This document shows, piece after piece, positions 6,017-13,326 of a DNA stretch of 13,326 bases. The number at the start of each line of letters is the position of its first letter. Within the stretch, counting starts at the first letter, position 1. Below the pieces are notes generated by a model. The model did not search any database. It saw only the letters and a list, made by a program, of their open reading frames with translations, and was not told where the DNA came from. The position numbers and the translations under genes were made by a program. Origin of the DNA: CAZRDB01 sp964598695 (GTDB lineage: Bacteria > Armatimonadota > Zipacnadia > UBA1398). The DNA is taken from the NCBI GenBank assembly GCA_964598695.1, contig CAZRDB010000144.1:1-13326 (forward strand), in the 5' to 3' direction.

Positions 6017-8356
6017 ATGGCATCGAAGCTGGTCATCGTTGAGTCGCCGGCGAAGGTCCGCACGCTGTCCGGCTTCCTGGGGAAGCAGTACATGGTCGCG
6101 GCCTCGATGGGCCACGTGCGGGACCTTCCGAAGACGAAGATGGGCGTCGACATCGAGCACGACTTCGAGCCCACCTACCGCGTCCTCCAGGAGAAGCGCG
6201 AGACGGTCCATAAGCTGCAGGAGGCGCTGAAGAAGTGCCAGGGCGGCTTGATCCTCGCCACGGACCCCGACCGCGAGGGGGAGGCGATCGCCTGGCATCT
6301 CGCCGAGGCGCTCGGTGTCAGCAACCCACAGCGGATCGAGTTCCACGAGATCACCAAGGGGGCGGTGCTGGGCGCGCTCGAGAAGCCCCGCACGATCGAC
6401 ATCCCGAGGGTGTACGCGCAGCAGGCCCGCCGGATCCTCGACCGCTTGGTCGGGTACGAGCTGTCGCCCCTGATCAGCCGCAAGGTGCGCACGCGGGGCC
6501 TCTCGGCGGGGCGCGTGCAGTCGGTGGCGCTCCGGCTGATCGTCGAGCGGGAGCGGGAGATCCAGGCGTTCGTCCCACGCGAGTACTGGACCCTGCTCGC
6601 GACGCTCGGCCGTGGGGCGGAGGCCGTCTCCTTCCTCGCGGTGCACCCGTACACGAAGTCGGAGCGGCTGAGCATCGGCGATGAGGCGGGCGCGCGGCAG
6701 GTCGCCGAGGCGGTCAGCGGGGCGGAGTGGCGGGCGAAGGAGGTCCGCAAGTCGACCCGCAAGCGTCGGCCCCGGCCTCCGTTCATGACCAGCACGCTGC
6801 AGCAGGCGGCCTCGGCGCGGTTCGGCTTCTCGGCAAGTCGGACGATGCGCGTGGCGCAGAGCCTCTACGAGGGCAAGGCGCTCGGCGACGAGGGCACCGT
6901 GGGTCTGATCACCTACATGAGAACCGACTCGACCCGGGTGGCGACGACGGCGCAGGAGGCGGCGCGCGAGGTGATCGCGCGGCTCTACGGGGAGACGCAT
7001 CTTCCGGCCAAGCCGCCGATCTACGCGAGCAAGCGGGGGCAGGACGCCCACGAGGCGATCCGTCCGACCTACCCGGAGCGCACGCCGGATGAGATGGCGA
7101 AGCACCTGGACGCCGACGAGCGCAAGCTCTACCAGCTCATCTGGGAGCGGTTCCTCGCCAGCCAGATGGCCGACGCGGAGATCGAGACCATCCGGGCCGA
7201 CATCGAGGCAGCCGGCATTACCTTCCGCGCCAACGGCTCGCGCGTGCTGTTCGCGGGTTGGATGGCCGTCAGCGGGGACGAGGCCGCGCTCGCGGAGGAT
7301 ACGCGCCGCAAGAGCCCCGACGCGCAGCAGGGCGACGAGGAAGAGGACGCGGCCGAGACCCAGCAGGGCTGGCTGCCGGAGATCCACGAGGGCGAGCTGC
7401 TCGACCTCCGCAAGCTCGAGTCGAAGCAGCGGTTCACCCAGCCGCCGCCCCGGTACACGGAGGCGGGCCTGATCGCGGAACTCGAGGAGCGGGGCATCGG
7501 CCGCCCGAGCACCTACGCGCCCACCGTGGAGGTCATCAAGCAGCGCAAGTATGCCGAGATCGTCGAGAGGCGCTTCGTGCCGACGCCGCTTGGTTGTGTC
7601 GTCACCGACCTCCTGGTCGAGAACTTCGGCCACATCGTGGACAGCGAGTTCACGGCCAAGATGGAGGAGCGGCTCGATTCGATCGAGGACGGCGCGCTCG
7701 ACTGGCGGGCGCTGCTGCGCGAGTTCTACGGCGACTTCCGCAGTGACCTCGACCGGGCCGTCGAGCACATGGTCGAGCGGCTGCCGGAGACCGGGGAGAA
7801 CTGCCCGGAGTGCGGCAAGCCCCTCGTGATGCGTCGCGGGCGCAACGGCGATTTCGTCGCCTGCTCCGGCTACCCGGAGTGCCGCTACGTGAAGCGCGAC
7901 GGCGAGGAGCCCCGGGAGACCGGCGAATCGTGCCCCGAGTGCGGGAAGCCGCTCATGCAGCGTCGGGGGCGGTTCGGGCCGTTCGTCGGGTGCTCCGGCT
8001 ACCCGGAGTGCAAGTACATCAAGAAGACGCCGCGGCAGGAGCCCGAGAGGATCGGGATGCCGTGCCCCCGCGAGGGCTGCACGGGCGAGATCGTGCGGCG
8101 CCAGTCGCGCGCCCGCGGCAAGGTCTTCTACGGCTGCAACGCCTACCCGAAGTGCGACTTCACCTGCTGGCAGCGGCCGGTGCCGCGGCCCTGCCCGGTC
8201 TGCGGCTCGCCCTACCTGGTCGTCCGTCCGCCGGGCAAGGGCCAGACCGGTCTCGGCAAGCTCACCTGCGCGGTCGAGGAGTGCAAGCACGCGGAGGAGA
8301 TCCCGGAAGACCTCGCCGCGGAACTCGGCTTGGTGAGTGCCGAGGGCGAGTCGTGA
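6017..8356 (+). CDS. topA: DNA topoisomerase I (type IA)
   Basis: This 779-residue enzyme relaxes negatively supercoiled DNA by nicking one strand through a 5'-phosphotyrosine. The TOPRIM domain starts with KLVIVESPAK, including Glu9, and contains TDPDREGEAIAW (82-93), whose acidic residues bind Mg2+. The catalytic tyrosine is Tyr300 in GLITYMRTDSTR. Four C-terminal zinc-ribbon units begin near Cys596, Cys639, Cys683 and Cys726, each with two cysteine pairs, as in many bacterial TopA proteins. An acidic low-complexity insert lies around residues 435-455. Translation could be opened further to 5942, but ATG 6017 gives the standard MASKLVIVESPAK start. No good Shine-Dalgarno sequence precedes it (only GGGTTGGT). 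The following gene overlaps its stop codon, so the two form an operon. Confidence 0.97.
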   Translation: MASKLVIVESPAKVRTLSGFLGKQYMVAASMGHVRDLPKTKMGVDIEHDFEPTYRVLQEKRETVHKLQEALKKCQGGLILATDPDREGEAIAWHLAEALGVSNPQRIEFHEITKGAVLGALEKPRTIDIPRVYAQQARRILDRLVGYELSPLISRKVRTRGLSAGRVQSVALRLIVEREREIQAFVPREYWTLLATLGRGAEAVSFLAVHPYTKSERLSIGDEAGARQVAEAVSGAEWRAKEVRKSTRKRRPRPPFMTSTLQQAASARFGFSASRTMRVAQSLYEGKALGDEGTVGLITYMRTDSTRVATTAQEAAREVIARLYGETHLPAKPPIYASKRGQDAHEAIRPTYPERTPDEMAKHLDADERKLYQLIWERFLASQMADAEIETIRADIEAAGITFRANGSRVLFAGWMAVSGDEAALAEDTRRKSPDAQQGDEEEDAAETQQGWLPEIHEGELLDLRKLESKQRFTQPPPRYTEAGLIAELEERGIGRPSTYAPTVEVIKQRKYAEIVERRFVPTPLGCVVTDLLVENFGHIVDSEFTAKMEERLDSIEDGALDWRALLREFYGDFRSDLDRAVEHMVERLPETGENCPECGKPLVMRRGRNGDFVACSGYPECRYVKRDGEEPRETGESCPECGKPLMQRRGRFGPFVGCSGYPECKYIKKTPRQEPERIGMPCPREGCTGEIVRRQSRARGKVFYGCNAYPKCDFTCWQRPVPRPCPVCGSPYLVVRPPGKGQTGLGKLTCAVEECKHAEEIPEDLAAELGLVSAEGES

Positions 8357-10977
8357 GCCGGGAAGGGCGGGAGAGCCCGCGCGCTGCCTTGCCGGTGGCA
8401 GTGGGGCTGACCGCCTGTGGGGTGCTGGTCCTCGAGATCGGCCTGACCCGCGTTCTCTCGGTGCTGCTACGGTTCCACTTCGTGTTCCTCGTGATCTCGG
8501 CTGCCATCCTCGGCTTCGGCCTGGGCGGGATGCTGGGGGTCTCGTCGGTCCGCCGGCTCCGGGAGCGGGTGGGGGACCGGAAGGTGCTGGTGGCCCTCGC
8601 GACGGCTGCGGCGCTCTCGATCCCGCTCTCGCTGGCCGTGCTGTTCCGCACGCCGCTCAACCAGCATCTGTTCAGCCCGGTGACCATCCCGGCCGCGAGC
8701 ATCCTCCCGTTCCTCCTGTGCGGCGTCTTCATCTCCTACGCCTTCGACCGCTCGACGGCCGAGGCGGGCCGGCTCTACTTCGCCGATCTCGGCGGGGCCG
8801 CGACCGGCGCGCTGGCCGTGATCCTGCTGCTGAACGTGCTCGGCGGGGTCAACGCCTCGCTCGCCGCGTCGCTGTTCCTGCTCGCGGCCGCGCTGGTGCT
8901 TGCCTGGGGGGGCAGCGTGCGCGAGCGGGTGGGGATCGGCCTGATCGGGGCCTGCTGTCTGGCGCTGGTGGTCGGCAACACGGACGAGCGCTGGATCGGG
9001 CTCGGCTCGGTGCGGTTCGACCAGCTCGACGAGAAGGTCGCCGCCAGTGTGAAGCCGCTGTTCTCTCCGCAGGAGTTGGGCAACCCCGAGATCGGCTCGA
9101 AGATCGTCGCGACCGACTGGAACGCATTCGCGCGGACCGACGTGGTCTCCAACGACGGCGACACAACCCTCTTCGTCTACACCGATGGCGACGTGCCGAC
9201 CAACATGCTCCGGTTCGACGGGTCGCGCGAGTCGGTGCTGGAGGCCACCGGGATCATCGGGTTCGCGGGGCTGGTCGCCGGTCCGCGCGAGAGTGTCCTG
9301 TTCATCGGACCGGGCGGCGGCCTCGACATGCACATGGGCGCCCTCGCGGGGGCAGGCGAGATGGTCGGCGTCGAGCTGAACCCGTCGATCCCCCGCCTGA
9401 TGTACCGGTTCCGCGCGCACAACGGCGGCGTCTACGCGATGGAGGGCGTGCGGCTGCACGTCGACGAAGGCCGCAGCTTCATCCGGCGCGAGCGCCGGTC
9501 GTACGACGTGATCTACACCGCTCTCACGAAGACCGCGACGACGCAGACCAGCGGCCTGACGCTGGTGGAGTCGCACGTCTTCACGGTCGAGGCCTTCCGG
9601 GACTACCTCGACCACCTCACGCCCGGGGGCCGCCTCGTCATCGTCCTCGACCGCGAGATGGTCCTGCGGCGGGCCCTCCTGACGGCGATCGAGGCGCTCA
9701 CCGAGCGCGGCGAGACAACAGCCGAGGCCGCGCGCCACTGCGCGCTCTTCGCTCTGCCGCGGGCGCAGAAGACCCTCGACCTGTTAGGCGAGATCGCCGA
9801 GCGCCACGGGATCCCGCGCGCCCAGGTCCGGACGGGGGCGCAGGCGCTCGCGAGTGACCCGGCGCTGTGGTGGTCCTCGCCGTACGCCCAGATGCTGGTG
9901 GTCACCAAGGAGCCGATGGACCGTTCGGAGGCTCTCGCCCTGGAGCGCGTGATGCGGCGGCCGTGGATCGACCGGGGGCCCCTACGGCTCGAGGCGCGCA
10001 CGGCCGATCCGTTCCTCGGCAACGTGATGCCCTCGTACCTGCGCTTCGTCGGGCGCGACAAGATCGGCGAGACGGAGGTCCAGTCGATCCTCGGCGCCCG
10101 GGCCGAGGAGATGGCCGGGCTCGAGACGCTCTACCTCCCCGGGGTGCGCGAGCAACACGAGGGGCTCCAGGTGCTCAGCGCGGGGAAGAGCGCCTCCGAC
10201 TACGCGGGCGACCGCAAGGACGGCGACGTGCGCCCCGTGCGCGATGACCAGCCGTTCTTCCTCGATGTCGCCCAGGGCCTGAACCCGCTGCTGGCGCGGC
10301 TGCTGTGGCTCCCGGCGGCCGCGGTGGCGCTGGTGCTCGTGATGCTCGGGTGCACGATCGTGGGCACGCGCGGGACGGGGACGCTGCGGGTGCGCGAGCC
10401 CTCGATGGCGTTCCTCTACTTCGGCTTGCTGGGGCTCGGGTTCATGGTCGTCGAGGTCCCGCTGACGCAGAAGCTGGTTCTGTACCTCGGCTACCCGACC
10501 CTCACGCTGTCGGTCGTGATCTTCAGCTTGCTGCTGGGGGGCGGGCTGGGGAGCCTGTGGAGCCAGCAGAGACCCGAGGCGCGGCTTCCGGTCACGATCC
10601 AGGGCGCTTGCCTCGCGGTGGCGGCGCTGGGGGCGGCACACGCGCTCCTGGTGCCGAGCCTGCTCGAGGCGACCTTGGGGCTTCCGGTCTTCGCGCGGTC
10701 GGTCCTGGCCGTGCTGCTGGTGCTGCCGCTCGGGGCCGCGCTGGGCGTGCCGTTCCCGTCGGGGCTGCGGCTCGCGGGGCGGATCCTGCCTGGCGCGACG
10801 CCGCGTCTGTGGGGCGTGAACGGGATCCTCTCGACGGCCGGGACGGTCTTCGCGATGCTGGGCGGGCGCTATCTGGGCTTCACGAAGACGCTGCTGATCG
10901 GCTGCGGCGTCTACCTCGTGGTGGTGCTGATCGCCCAGCGGCTGGGCGGCGGAGCCGAGGACGAGGCCGTCGTGTAG
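8353..10977 (+). CDS. Multi-pass membrane protein with spermidine-synthase-like SAM-binding domain
   Basis: The 874-residue product starts at GTG 8353, sharing GTGA with the topA stop, with GAGG seven bases upstream; this indicates translational coupling. About six membrane segments span residues 12-208. A soluble aminopropyltransferase-like domain follows at ~310-440, with VLFIGPGGGLDMHMGAL (315-331), the acidic VGVELNP (339-344), HVDEGRSF (369-376) and HLTPGGRLVIVL (421-432). About seven more membrane segments span ~650-863, including FLYFGLLGLGFMVVEVPLTQ (687-706). RDDQPFFLDV (630-639) is a hallmark of this family. Where true spermidine synthases have a catalytic Asp in YDVIxxD, this protein reads YDVIYTALTKTATTQTSG (384-401). 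Polyamine synthesis is therefore doubtful, and a SAM- or nucleotide-binding membrane role is as likely. Family membership is confident; the reaction is unknown. Confidence 0.92.
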   Translation: MSREGRESPRAALPVAVGLTACGVLVLEIGLTRVLSVLLRFHFVFLVISAAILGFGLGGMLGVSSVRRLRERVGDRKVLVALATAAALSIPLSLAVLFRTPLNQHLFSPVTIPAASILPFLLCGVFISYAFDRSTAEAGRLYFADLGGAATGALAVILLLNVLGGVNASLAASLFLLAAALVLAWGGSVRERVGIGLIGACCLALVVGNTDERWIGLGSVRFDQLDEKVAASVKPLFSPQELGNPEIGSKIVATDWNAFARTDVVSNDGDTTLFVYTDGDVPTNMLRFDGSRESVLEATGIIGFAGLVAGPRESVLFIGPGGGLDMHMGALAGAGEMVGVELNPSIPRLMYRFRAHNGGVYAMEGVRLHVDEGRSFIRRERRSYDVIYTALTKTATTQTSGLTLVESHVFTVEAFRDYLDHLTPGGRLVIVLDREMVLRRALLTAIEALTERGETTAEAARHCALFALPRAQKTLDLLGEIAERHGIPRAQVRTGAQALASDPALWWSSPYAQMLVVTKEPMDRSEALALERVMRRPWIDRGPLRLEARTADPFLGNVMPSYLRFVGRDKIGETEVQSILGARAEEMAGLETLYLPGVREQHEGLQVLSAGKSASDYAGDRKDGDVRPVRDDQPFFLDVAQGLNPLLARLLWLPAAAVALVLVMLGCTIVGTRGTGTLRVREPSMAFLYFGLLGLGFMVVEVPLTQKLVLYLGYPTLTLSVVIFSLLLGGGLGSLWSQQRPEARLPVTIQGACLAVAALGAAHALLVPSLLEATLGLPVFARSVLAVLLVLPLGAALGVPFPSGLRLAGRILPGATPRLWGVNGILSTAGTVFAMLGGRYLGFTKTLLIGCGVYLVVVLIAQRLGGGAEDEAVV

Positions 10978-11000
10978 GCGGGGCCGCCAGAGACAGCGAA

Positions 11001-11028
11001 AGAGCCCGGCACAGGTACCGGGCCCTCT
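11001..11028. terminator. Bidirectional terminator between convergent genes
   Basis: GCCCGG (11004-11009) pairs with CCGGGC (11018-11023) around an eight-base loop. AGA and TCT extend the stem across a two-base bulge. An A-rich GAAAGA precedes it and CTCT follows. It lies in the 97-base gap between the membrane-protein stop and the rpmB stop, so it can serve both strands. Confidence 0.6.
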
Positions 11029-11074
11029 GGGTGCGCACCACTGCCGGCCGAGGCCGACGTGCCGAGTTAGGGTG

Positions 11075-11272
11075 CTAGCTCGCCGCCTTGCGGATCTTGC
11101 CGCTCTTGATGCAGTTGGTGCAGACGTTCTTGCGGGTCGCCTGACCGGTGGGCGTCAAGATGCGAACCTTCTGGATGTTGGGCAGCCAGCGGCGCTTGGT
11201 CTTGCGGTCCGAGTGGCTGACGCTGTTGCCCGTGAGGGGCTTCTTGCCGCAGATGTCACAAGCTCTGGACAT
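11075..11272 (-). CDS. rpmB: 50S ribosomal protein L28, zinc-binding (C+) form
   Basis: The 65-residue protein is a component of the large ribosomal subunit. It has the typical MSRACDICGKKPLTGNSVSH start, a basic middle, and the paired cysteines Cys5/Cys8 and Cys51/Cys54 that make a zinc ribbon in the C+ type of L28. The reading frame is open back to 11335, but ATG 11272 is chosen because GGAGG lies six bases upstream and the family begins there. The gene stands alone here, without rpmG, convergent with the membrane-protein gene and divergent from the DUF262 gene. The cysteine-containing form fits a zinc-replete lifestyle; no zinc-independent paralogue is in the window. Confidence 0.97.
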   Translation of the reverse strand: MSRACDICGKKPLTGNSVSHSDRKTKRRWLPNIQKVRILTPTGQATRKNVCTNCIKSGKIRKAAS

Positions 11273-11300
11273 AGTGGTCCTCCGCGATGGGGTCGACACT

Positions 11301-11331
11301 CCGTGTACGAGCCGTACCGCGCTCGGCACGG
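11301..11331 (-). promoter_or_regulatory. Leader hairpin upstream of rpmB
   Basis: Two stacked stems, CCGTG/CACGG (11301-11305 with 11327-11331) and CGAGC/GCTCG (11308-11312 with 11321-11325), flank an eight-base loop with a small internal loop. The structure would sit in the rpmB 5' leader, 28 bases before the start codon. Control of L28 translation is possible, but only the pairing is seen. Confidence 0.3.
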
Positions 11332-11337
11332 ACACTC

Positions 11338-11367
11338 AGACTACCACAGGGGGTACGCCGGCTGCAA
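11338..11367 (-). promoter_or_regulatory. Candidate rpmB promoter
   Basis: On the minus strand TTGCAG (11367-11362) is followed after 18 bases by TAGTCT (11343-11338). A TGG directly before the hexamer gives an extended -10. It would place the hairpin at 11301-11331 inside the rpmB leader. Confidence 0.35.
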
Positions 11368-11394
11368 GAGGCGATTCGGGATCCCGGGCTCTGC

Positions 11395-11423
11395 TTGCCC
11401 CTGACTCAGCCGGGACGTACAAT
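11395..11423 (+). promoter_or_regulatory. Predicted sigma70-type promoter of the DUF262-HEPN operon
   Basis: TTGCCC (11395-11400) and TACAAT (11418-11423) have ideal 17-base spacing, and the -10 is one base from the topA -10 context. Transcription would start near 11430, about 43 bases before the DUF262 ATG. No operator-like inverted repeat overlaps it, so expression may be constitutive. Confidence 0.55.
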
Positions 11424-11473
11424 GCTCGCGCCGCGGGCAGAACGCGCGCTAGGCCAGAGGGAGGGTACTGCCC

Positions 11474-12586
11474 ATGCCTGTTGAGGCTACCACCGATCCG
11501 CTGATAGGGCAACTGGAGGAGGGGCGTCGCAAGGTCAGGACGGACCGCTACTCGATGTCCGTCGGCGAGATTGCGAGCCTGTACCGAAACAAGGAGCTGG
11601 TGATCGACCCCGCGTTCCAGCGGCTGTACCGGTGGGAGGAGTCGCAGAAGAGCCGGTTCGTCGAGTCGGTACTGCTGGGGCTGCCGATTCCTCCCATCTA
11701 CGTGTTCCAACGGTCCGACGGTGTCTGGGAACTGGTGGACGGTCTTCAGCGCGTCTCCACGCTCCTCCAGCTGATGGGTGATCTGCAGGACACGGATCCG
11801 TTGCGCCTCCTCAAGACCGAGTACCTCCCGGCCCTGGAGGGGCGCGTGTGGCCCGGCGTGGCGGCCGACGGCACTCCCTTGCCGCCGGCCCAAGCTCTGG
11901 AGATCCGCCGCGCGCGGCTCGACGTGGCGATCATCGCTGAGGGGCCTGACGCCGACGTCAAGTTCGAGGTGTTCGACCGGCTCAACTCGGGAGGAAGCCA
12001 GCTCACCCCACAGGAGGTGCGCGACTGCATAGTCGAGCGCCTCAACCCGGAGTTCCACGGCTGGATGCTCCGTCTTGCGGAAGACCCTGGGTTCTGCGAG
12101 TGCACGCAGCTGTCAGGGACCGAAGAGAGCCGGGCCTACGATACGGAGCTGGTTATGCGGTTCGTGGCATTGCGCACACTCGACGAGGGTGAGCTGTCTG
12201 CCATCGGCGACATACACGAGTTCCTGACGGATACGGCCAAGGCGAACGCCAGCGACCCCGATTTCGGGTACGACCGCGAGGAGGCCGCGTTCCACGCCAC
12301 GTTCGCGGCGCTGGCATCGGCCGCGGGGGAGAACTGCTTCCGGCGATACGACAGCGCCAAAGGGAAGCACCTCGGTCGCTTCCTGATCTCAGCGTATGAG
12401 GCCGTAGCCATCGGGTTGGGCTACCATGCGGGGACTCCCGGGTGGGAAGCTCCCGTCGACCTGAGGAGACGCATTCAGGAACTCTGGGACGACCCCGACT
12501 TCCGGCGCAACTCGGGGTCGGGGAAGCGAGCGAGTCAGCGCATCCCGAAGGTGATCCCGATCGGACGCCACCGGCTGGGGATGTAG
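11474..12586 (+). CDS. DUF262 (GmrS/ParB-Srx fold) protein, no DUF1524 domain
   Basis: This 370-residue protein starts at ATG 11474 behind GGGAGGG with about eight bases of spacing. The DUF262 landmarks are present: DPAFQRLYRW (45-54), PIPPIYVF (71-78), DGLQR (89-93, matching the DGxQR nucleotide site) and FDRLNSGGSQLTPQEVRD (167-184). In the type IV restriction enzyme GmrSD the DUF262 part hydrolyses nucleotide and controls a DUF1524 HNH nuclease. Here the remaining ~190 residues are mostly helical, and I see no HNH motif. The C-terminal ~30 residues are basic. The next gene, a HEPN protein, follows after six bases, so DUF262 is probably the regulatory or sensing half of a two-gene system. 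Family assignment is firm; target and nucleotide are unknown. Codon use looks slightly less GC-biased than in topA, as expected for an acquired gene. Confidence 0.92.
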   Translation: MPVEATTDPLIGQLEEGRRKVRTDRYSMSVGEIASLYRNKELVIDPAFQRLYRWEESQKSRFVESVLLGLPIPPIYVFQRSDGVWELVDGLQRVSTLLQLMGDLQDTDPLRLLKTEYLPALEGRVWPGVAADGTPLPPAQALEIRRARLDVAIIAEGPDADVKFEVFDRLNSGGSQLTPQEVRDCIVERLNPEFHGWMLRLAEDPGFCECTQLSGTEESRAYDTELVMRFVALRTLDEGELSAIGDIHEFLTDTAKANASDPDFGYDREEAAFHATFAALASAAGENCFRRYDSAKGKHLGRFLISAYEAVAIGLGYHAGTPGWEAPVDLRRRIQELWDDPDFRRNSGSGKRASQRIPKVIPIGRHRLGM

Positions 12587-12592
12587 GCTGAC

Positions 12593-13264
12593 ATGAGGCT
12601 GGTGTCTCGCCCGAACGTGGCCTCCCTCGAGGCCCTCGCGGAAGCACTCGACGACCAACTCGCGCTCAGGCGTCGTGAACTCGATGTTCTTGCATCGGGG
12701 ATCGAGCTACTGCGCGAGGGCGTCGCCCGCGACGCACGCACGCGTGCCTGCTGGGTGCTGCTCTACGCACACTGGGAGGGCTTCGTGAAGGCCGCAGTAG
12801 CATGCTACATGGACCTCTTCAACTCCCGCGGCGCCCTGCTCAGTGGCGTTCACACCGGCCTGCGGGCGGTAGCCCTGCGGCGGAGCTTCAGCGACCTCCC
12901 TGGCCGGAGCGGCCTGGGAGCGTTCCTCTCGGCCGCGGAGGAAGCGTGGGGTGTCGCGGCCGTCTTCCGGGTCGACCCCGACAAGATGGTGCGGCACACG
13001 TGGGAGCAGATGGACTGGAGCGCTCTTGGGGAGGCATTCGGCGCAGTCGGGGGCGGCATGAGTGCTCTGGGGGTCGGTGCTCAGAAGGCCCTCGGTGAGC
13101 TGGTCCAAGTGCGCAACTGGATCGCGCATGGCGATCTCGTGTCGCCTGATGCACAGTCCTTCCAGGAGTGCCGTCGGCTTGTGGAGCAGGCGATGGTCGC
13201 CCTGCAGCGGCAGGTGATGGACTCGGCTGTCCGCCAGGTAGCGGCGCTAGACGCTGTGCCCTAG
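12593..13264 (+). CDS. HEPN-domain protein with RNxxxH motif (predicted ribonuclease toxin/effector)
   Basis: The 223-residue protein carries RACWVLLYAHWEGFVKAA (51-68) and, near its end, VRNWIAHGD (173-181). This combination, an 'YAHWEGF' helix plus R-N-x3-H, is typical of MAE_28990/MAE_18760-like HEPN families. Arg174 and His179 form the intact catalytic pair of metal-independent HEPN RNases. The N-terminal ~45 residues look like a long helix, possibly a coiled coil for dimerisation; HEPN RNases act as dimers. It starts six bases after the DUF262 stop, with only a weak GTAGG ribosome binding site, which suggests translational coupling and a low, controlled ratio to its partner. There is no MNT-type nucleotidyltransferase, the usual antitoxin for other HEPN toxins. 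RNase activity is inferred from the motif. The 62 bases to the window end show no further gene. Confidence 0.88.
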   Translation: MRLVSRPNVASLEALAEALDDQLALRRRELDVLASGIELLREGVARDARTRACWVLLYAHWEGFVKAAVACYMDLFNSRGALLSGVHTGLRAVALRRSFSDLPGRSGLGAFLSAAEEAWGVAAVFRVDPDKMVRHTWEQMDWSALGEAFGAVGGGMSALGVGAQKALGELVQVRNWIAHGDLVSPDAQSFQECRRLVEQAMVALQRQVMDSAVRQVAALDAVP

Positions 13265-13326
13265 GAGCCCGGCGGAGGTCCCCGTGACCCGCTCCCGAAC
13301 ACCCCATTCCGGGGGGCGAGGGCGGG

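Noticed and set aside
5549..8290. Very long minus-strand open frame antisense to topA
   Set aside because: Its composition is Arg/Leu/Ala/Pro-rich with no domain, and it is the codon-bias shadow of topA, whose product is unmistakable.
7810..8352. Upstream extension of the membrane-protein frame through the 3' end of topA
   Set aside because: This part is a shifted translation of the topA zinc-ribbon region. GTG at 8353 with the GTGA overlap and the start of the hydrophobic helix is the natural start.
13265..13326. CCCC-ATTCC-GGGG hairpin downstream of the HEPN gene as a terminator or REP copy
   Set aside because: The stem is only four bases with no T-tract, and the window ends before its context can be judged.

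Overview
The window is high-GC bacterial DNA, by eye close to 70% G+C. It has dense protein genes, GGAGG-type ribosome binding sites and sigma70-like promoters with TACAAT-type -10 boxes. The lipoprotein signal, pseudopilin-like lipoprotein tail, cytosolic GH4 glycosidase, PKD-like fragment and FG-GAP propeller together suggest a free-living Gram-negative-type bacterium from a poorly cultured phylum (Armatimonadota, Planctomycetota and Chloroflexota are possibilities). The sequence alone does not fix the phylum.

Layout. (a) Positions 1-2059 are an accessory segment on the minus strand. A large gene (134-2059) encodes a PD-(D/E)XK nuclease-like domain fused to a STAND/NACHT-type NTPase, an architecture typical of antiviral effectors. 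Just downstream, at the left edge, is what looks like a 5'-truncated PKD-domain coding remnant. (b) Positions 2060-2360 are intergenic and hold two tandem REP-like stem-loops and a strong hairpin. (c) Positions 2361-4904 are a minus-strand two-gene operon: a GH4 NAD-dependent glycosidase followed by a seven-motif FG-GAP/VCBS propeller protein that lacks a signal peptide. (d) Positions 5059-10977 are on the plus strand: a lipoprotein with a pseudopilin-like C-terminus, then topA, then an 874-residue membrane protein with a spermidine-synthase-like central domain that overlaps topA by four bases. (e) Positions 11075-11272 are rpmB (ribosomal protein L28, zinc form) on the minus strand, convergent with (d) across a bidirectional terminator. 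(f) Positions 11474-13264 are a second accessory unit on the plus strand: a DUF262 (GmrS/ParB-like) protein and a HEPN-domain protein with an intact RNxxxH motif, six bases apart and probably transcribed from one recognisable promoter.

The housekeeping core (topA, rpmB) is therefore flanked on both sides by genes of a defence or toxin type. The best candidate for a little-described system is the DUF262-HEPN pair: a predicted nucleotide-dependent partner next to a predicted ribonuclease, with no DUF1524 nuclease domain and no nucleotidyltransferase antitoxin. The compact nuclease-STAND gene at the other end is the second candidate. No tRNA, rRNA, CRISPR array, transposase or integrase was seen.
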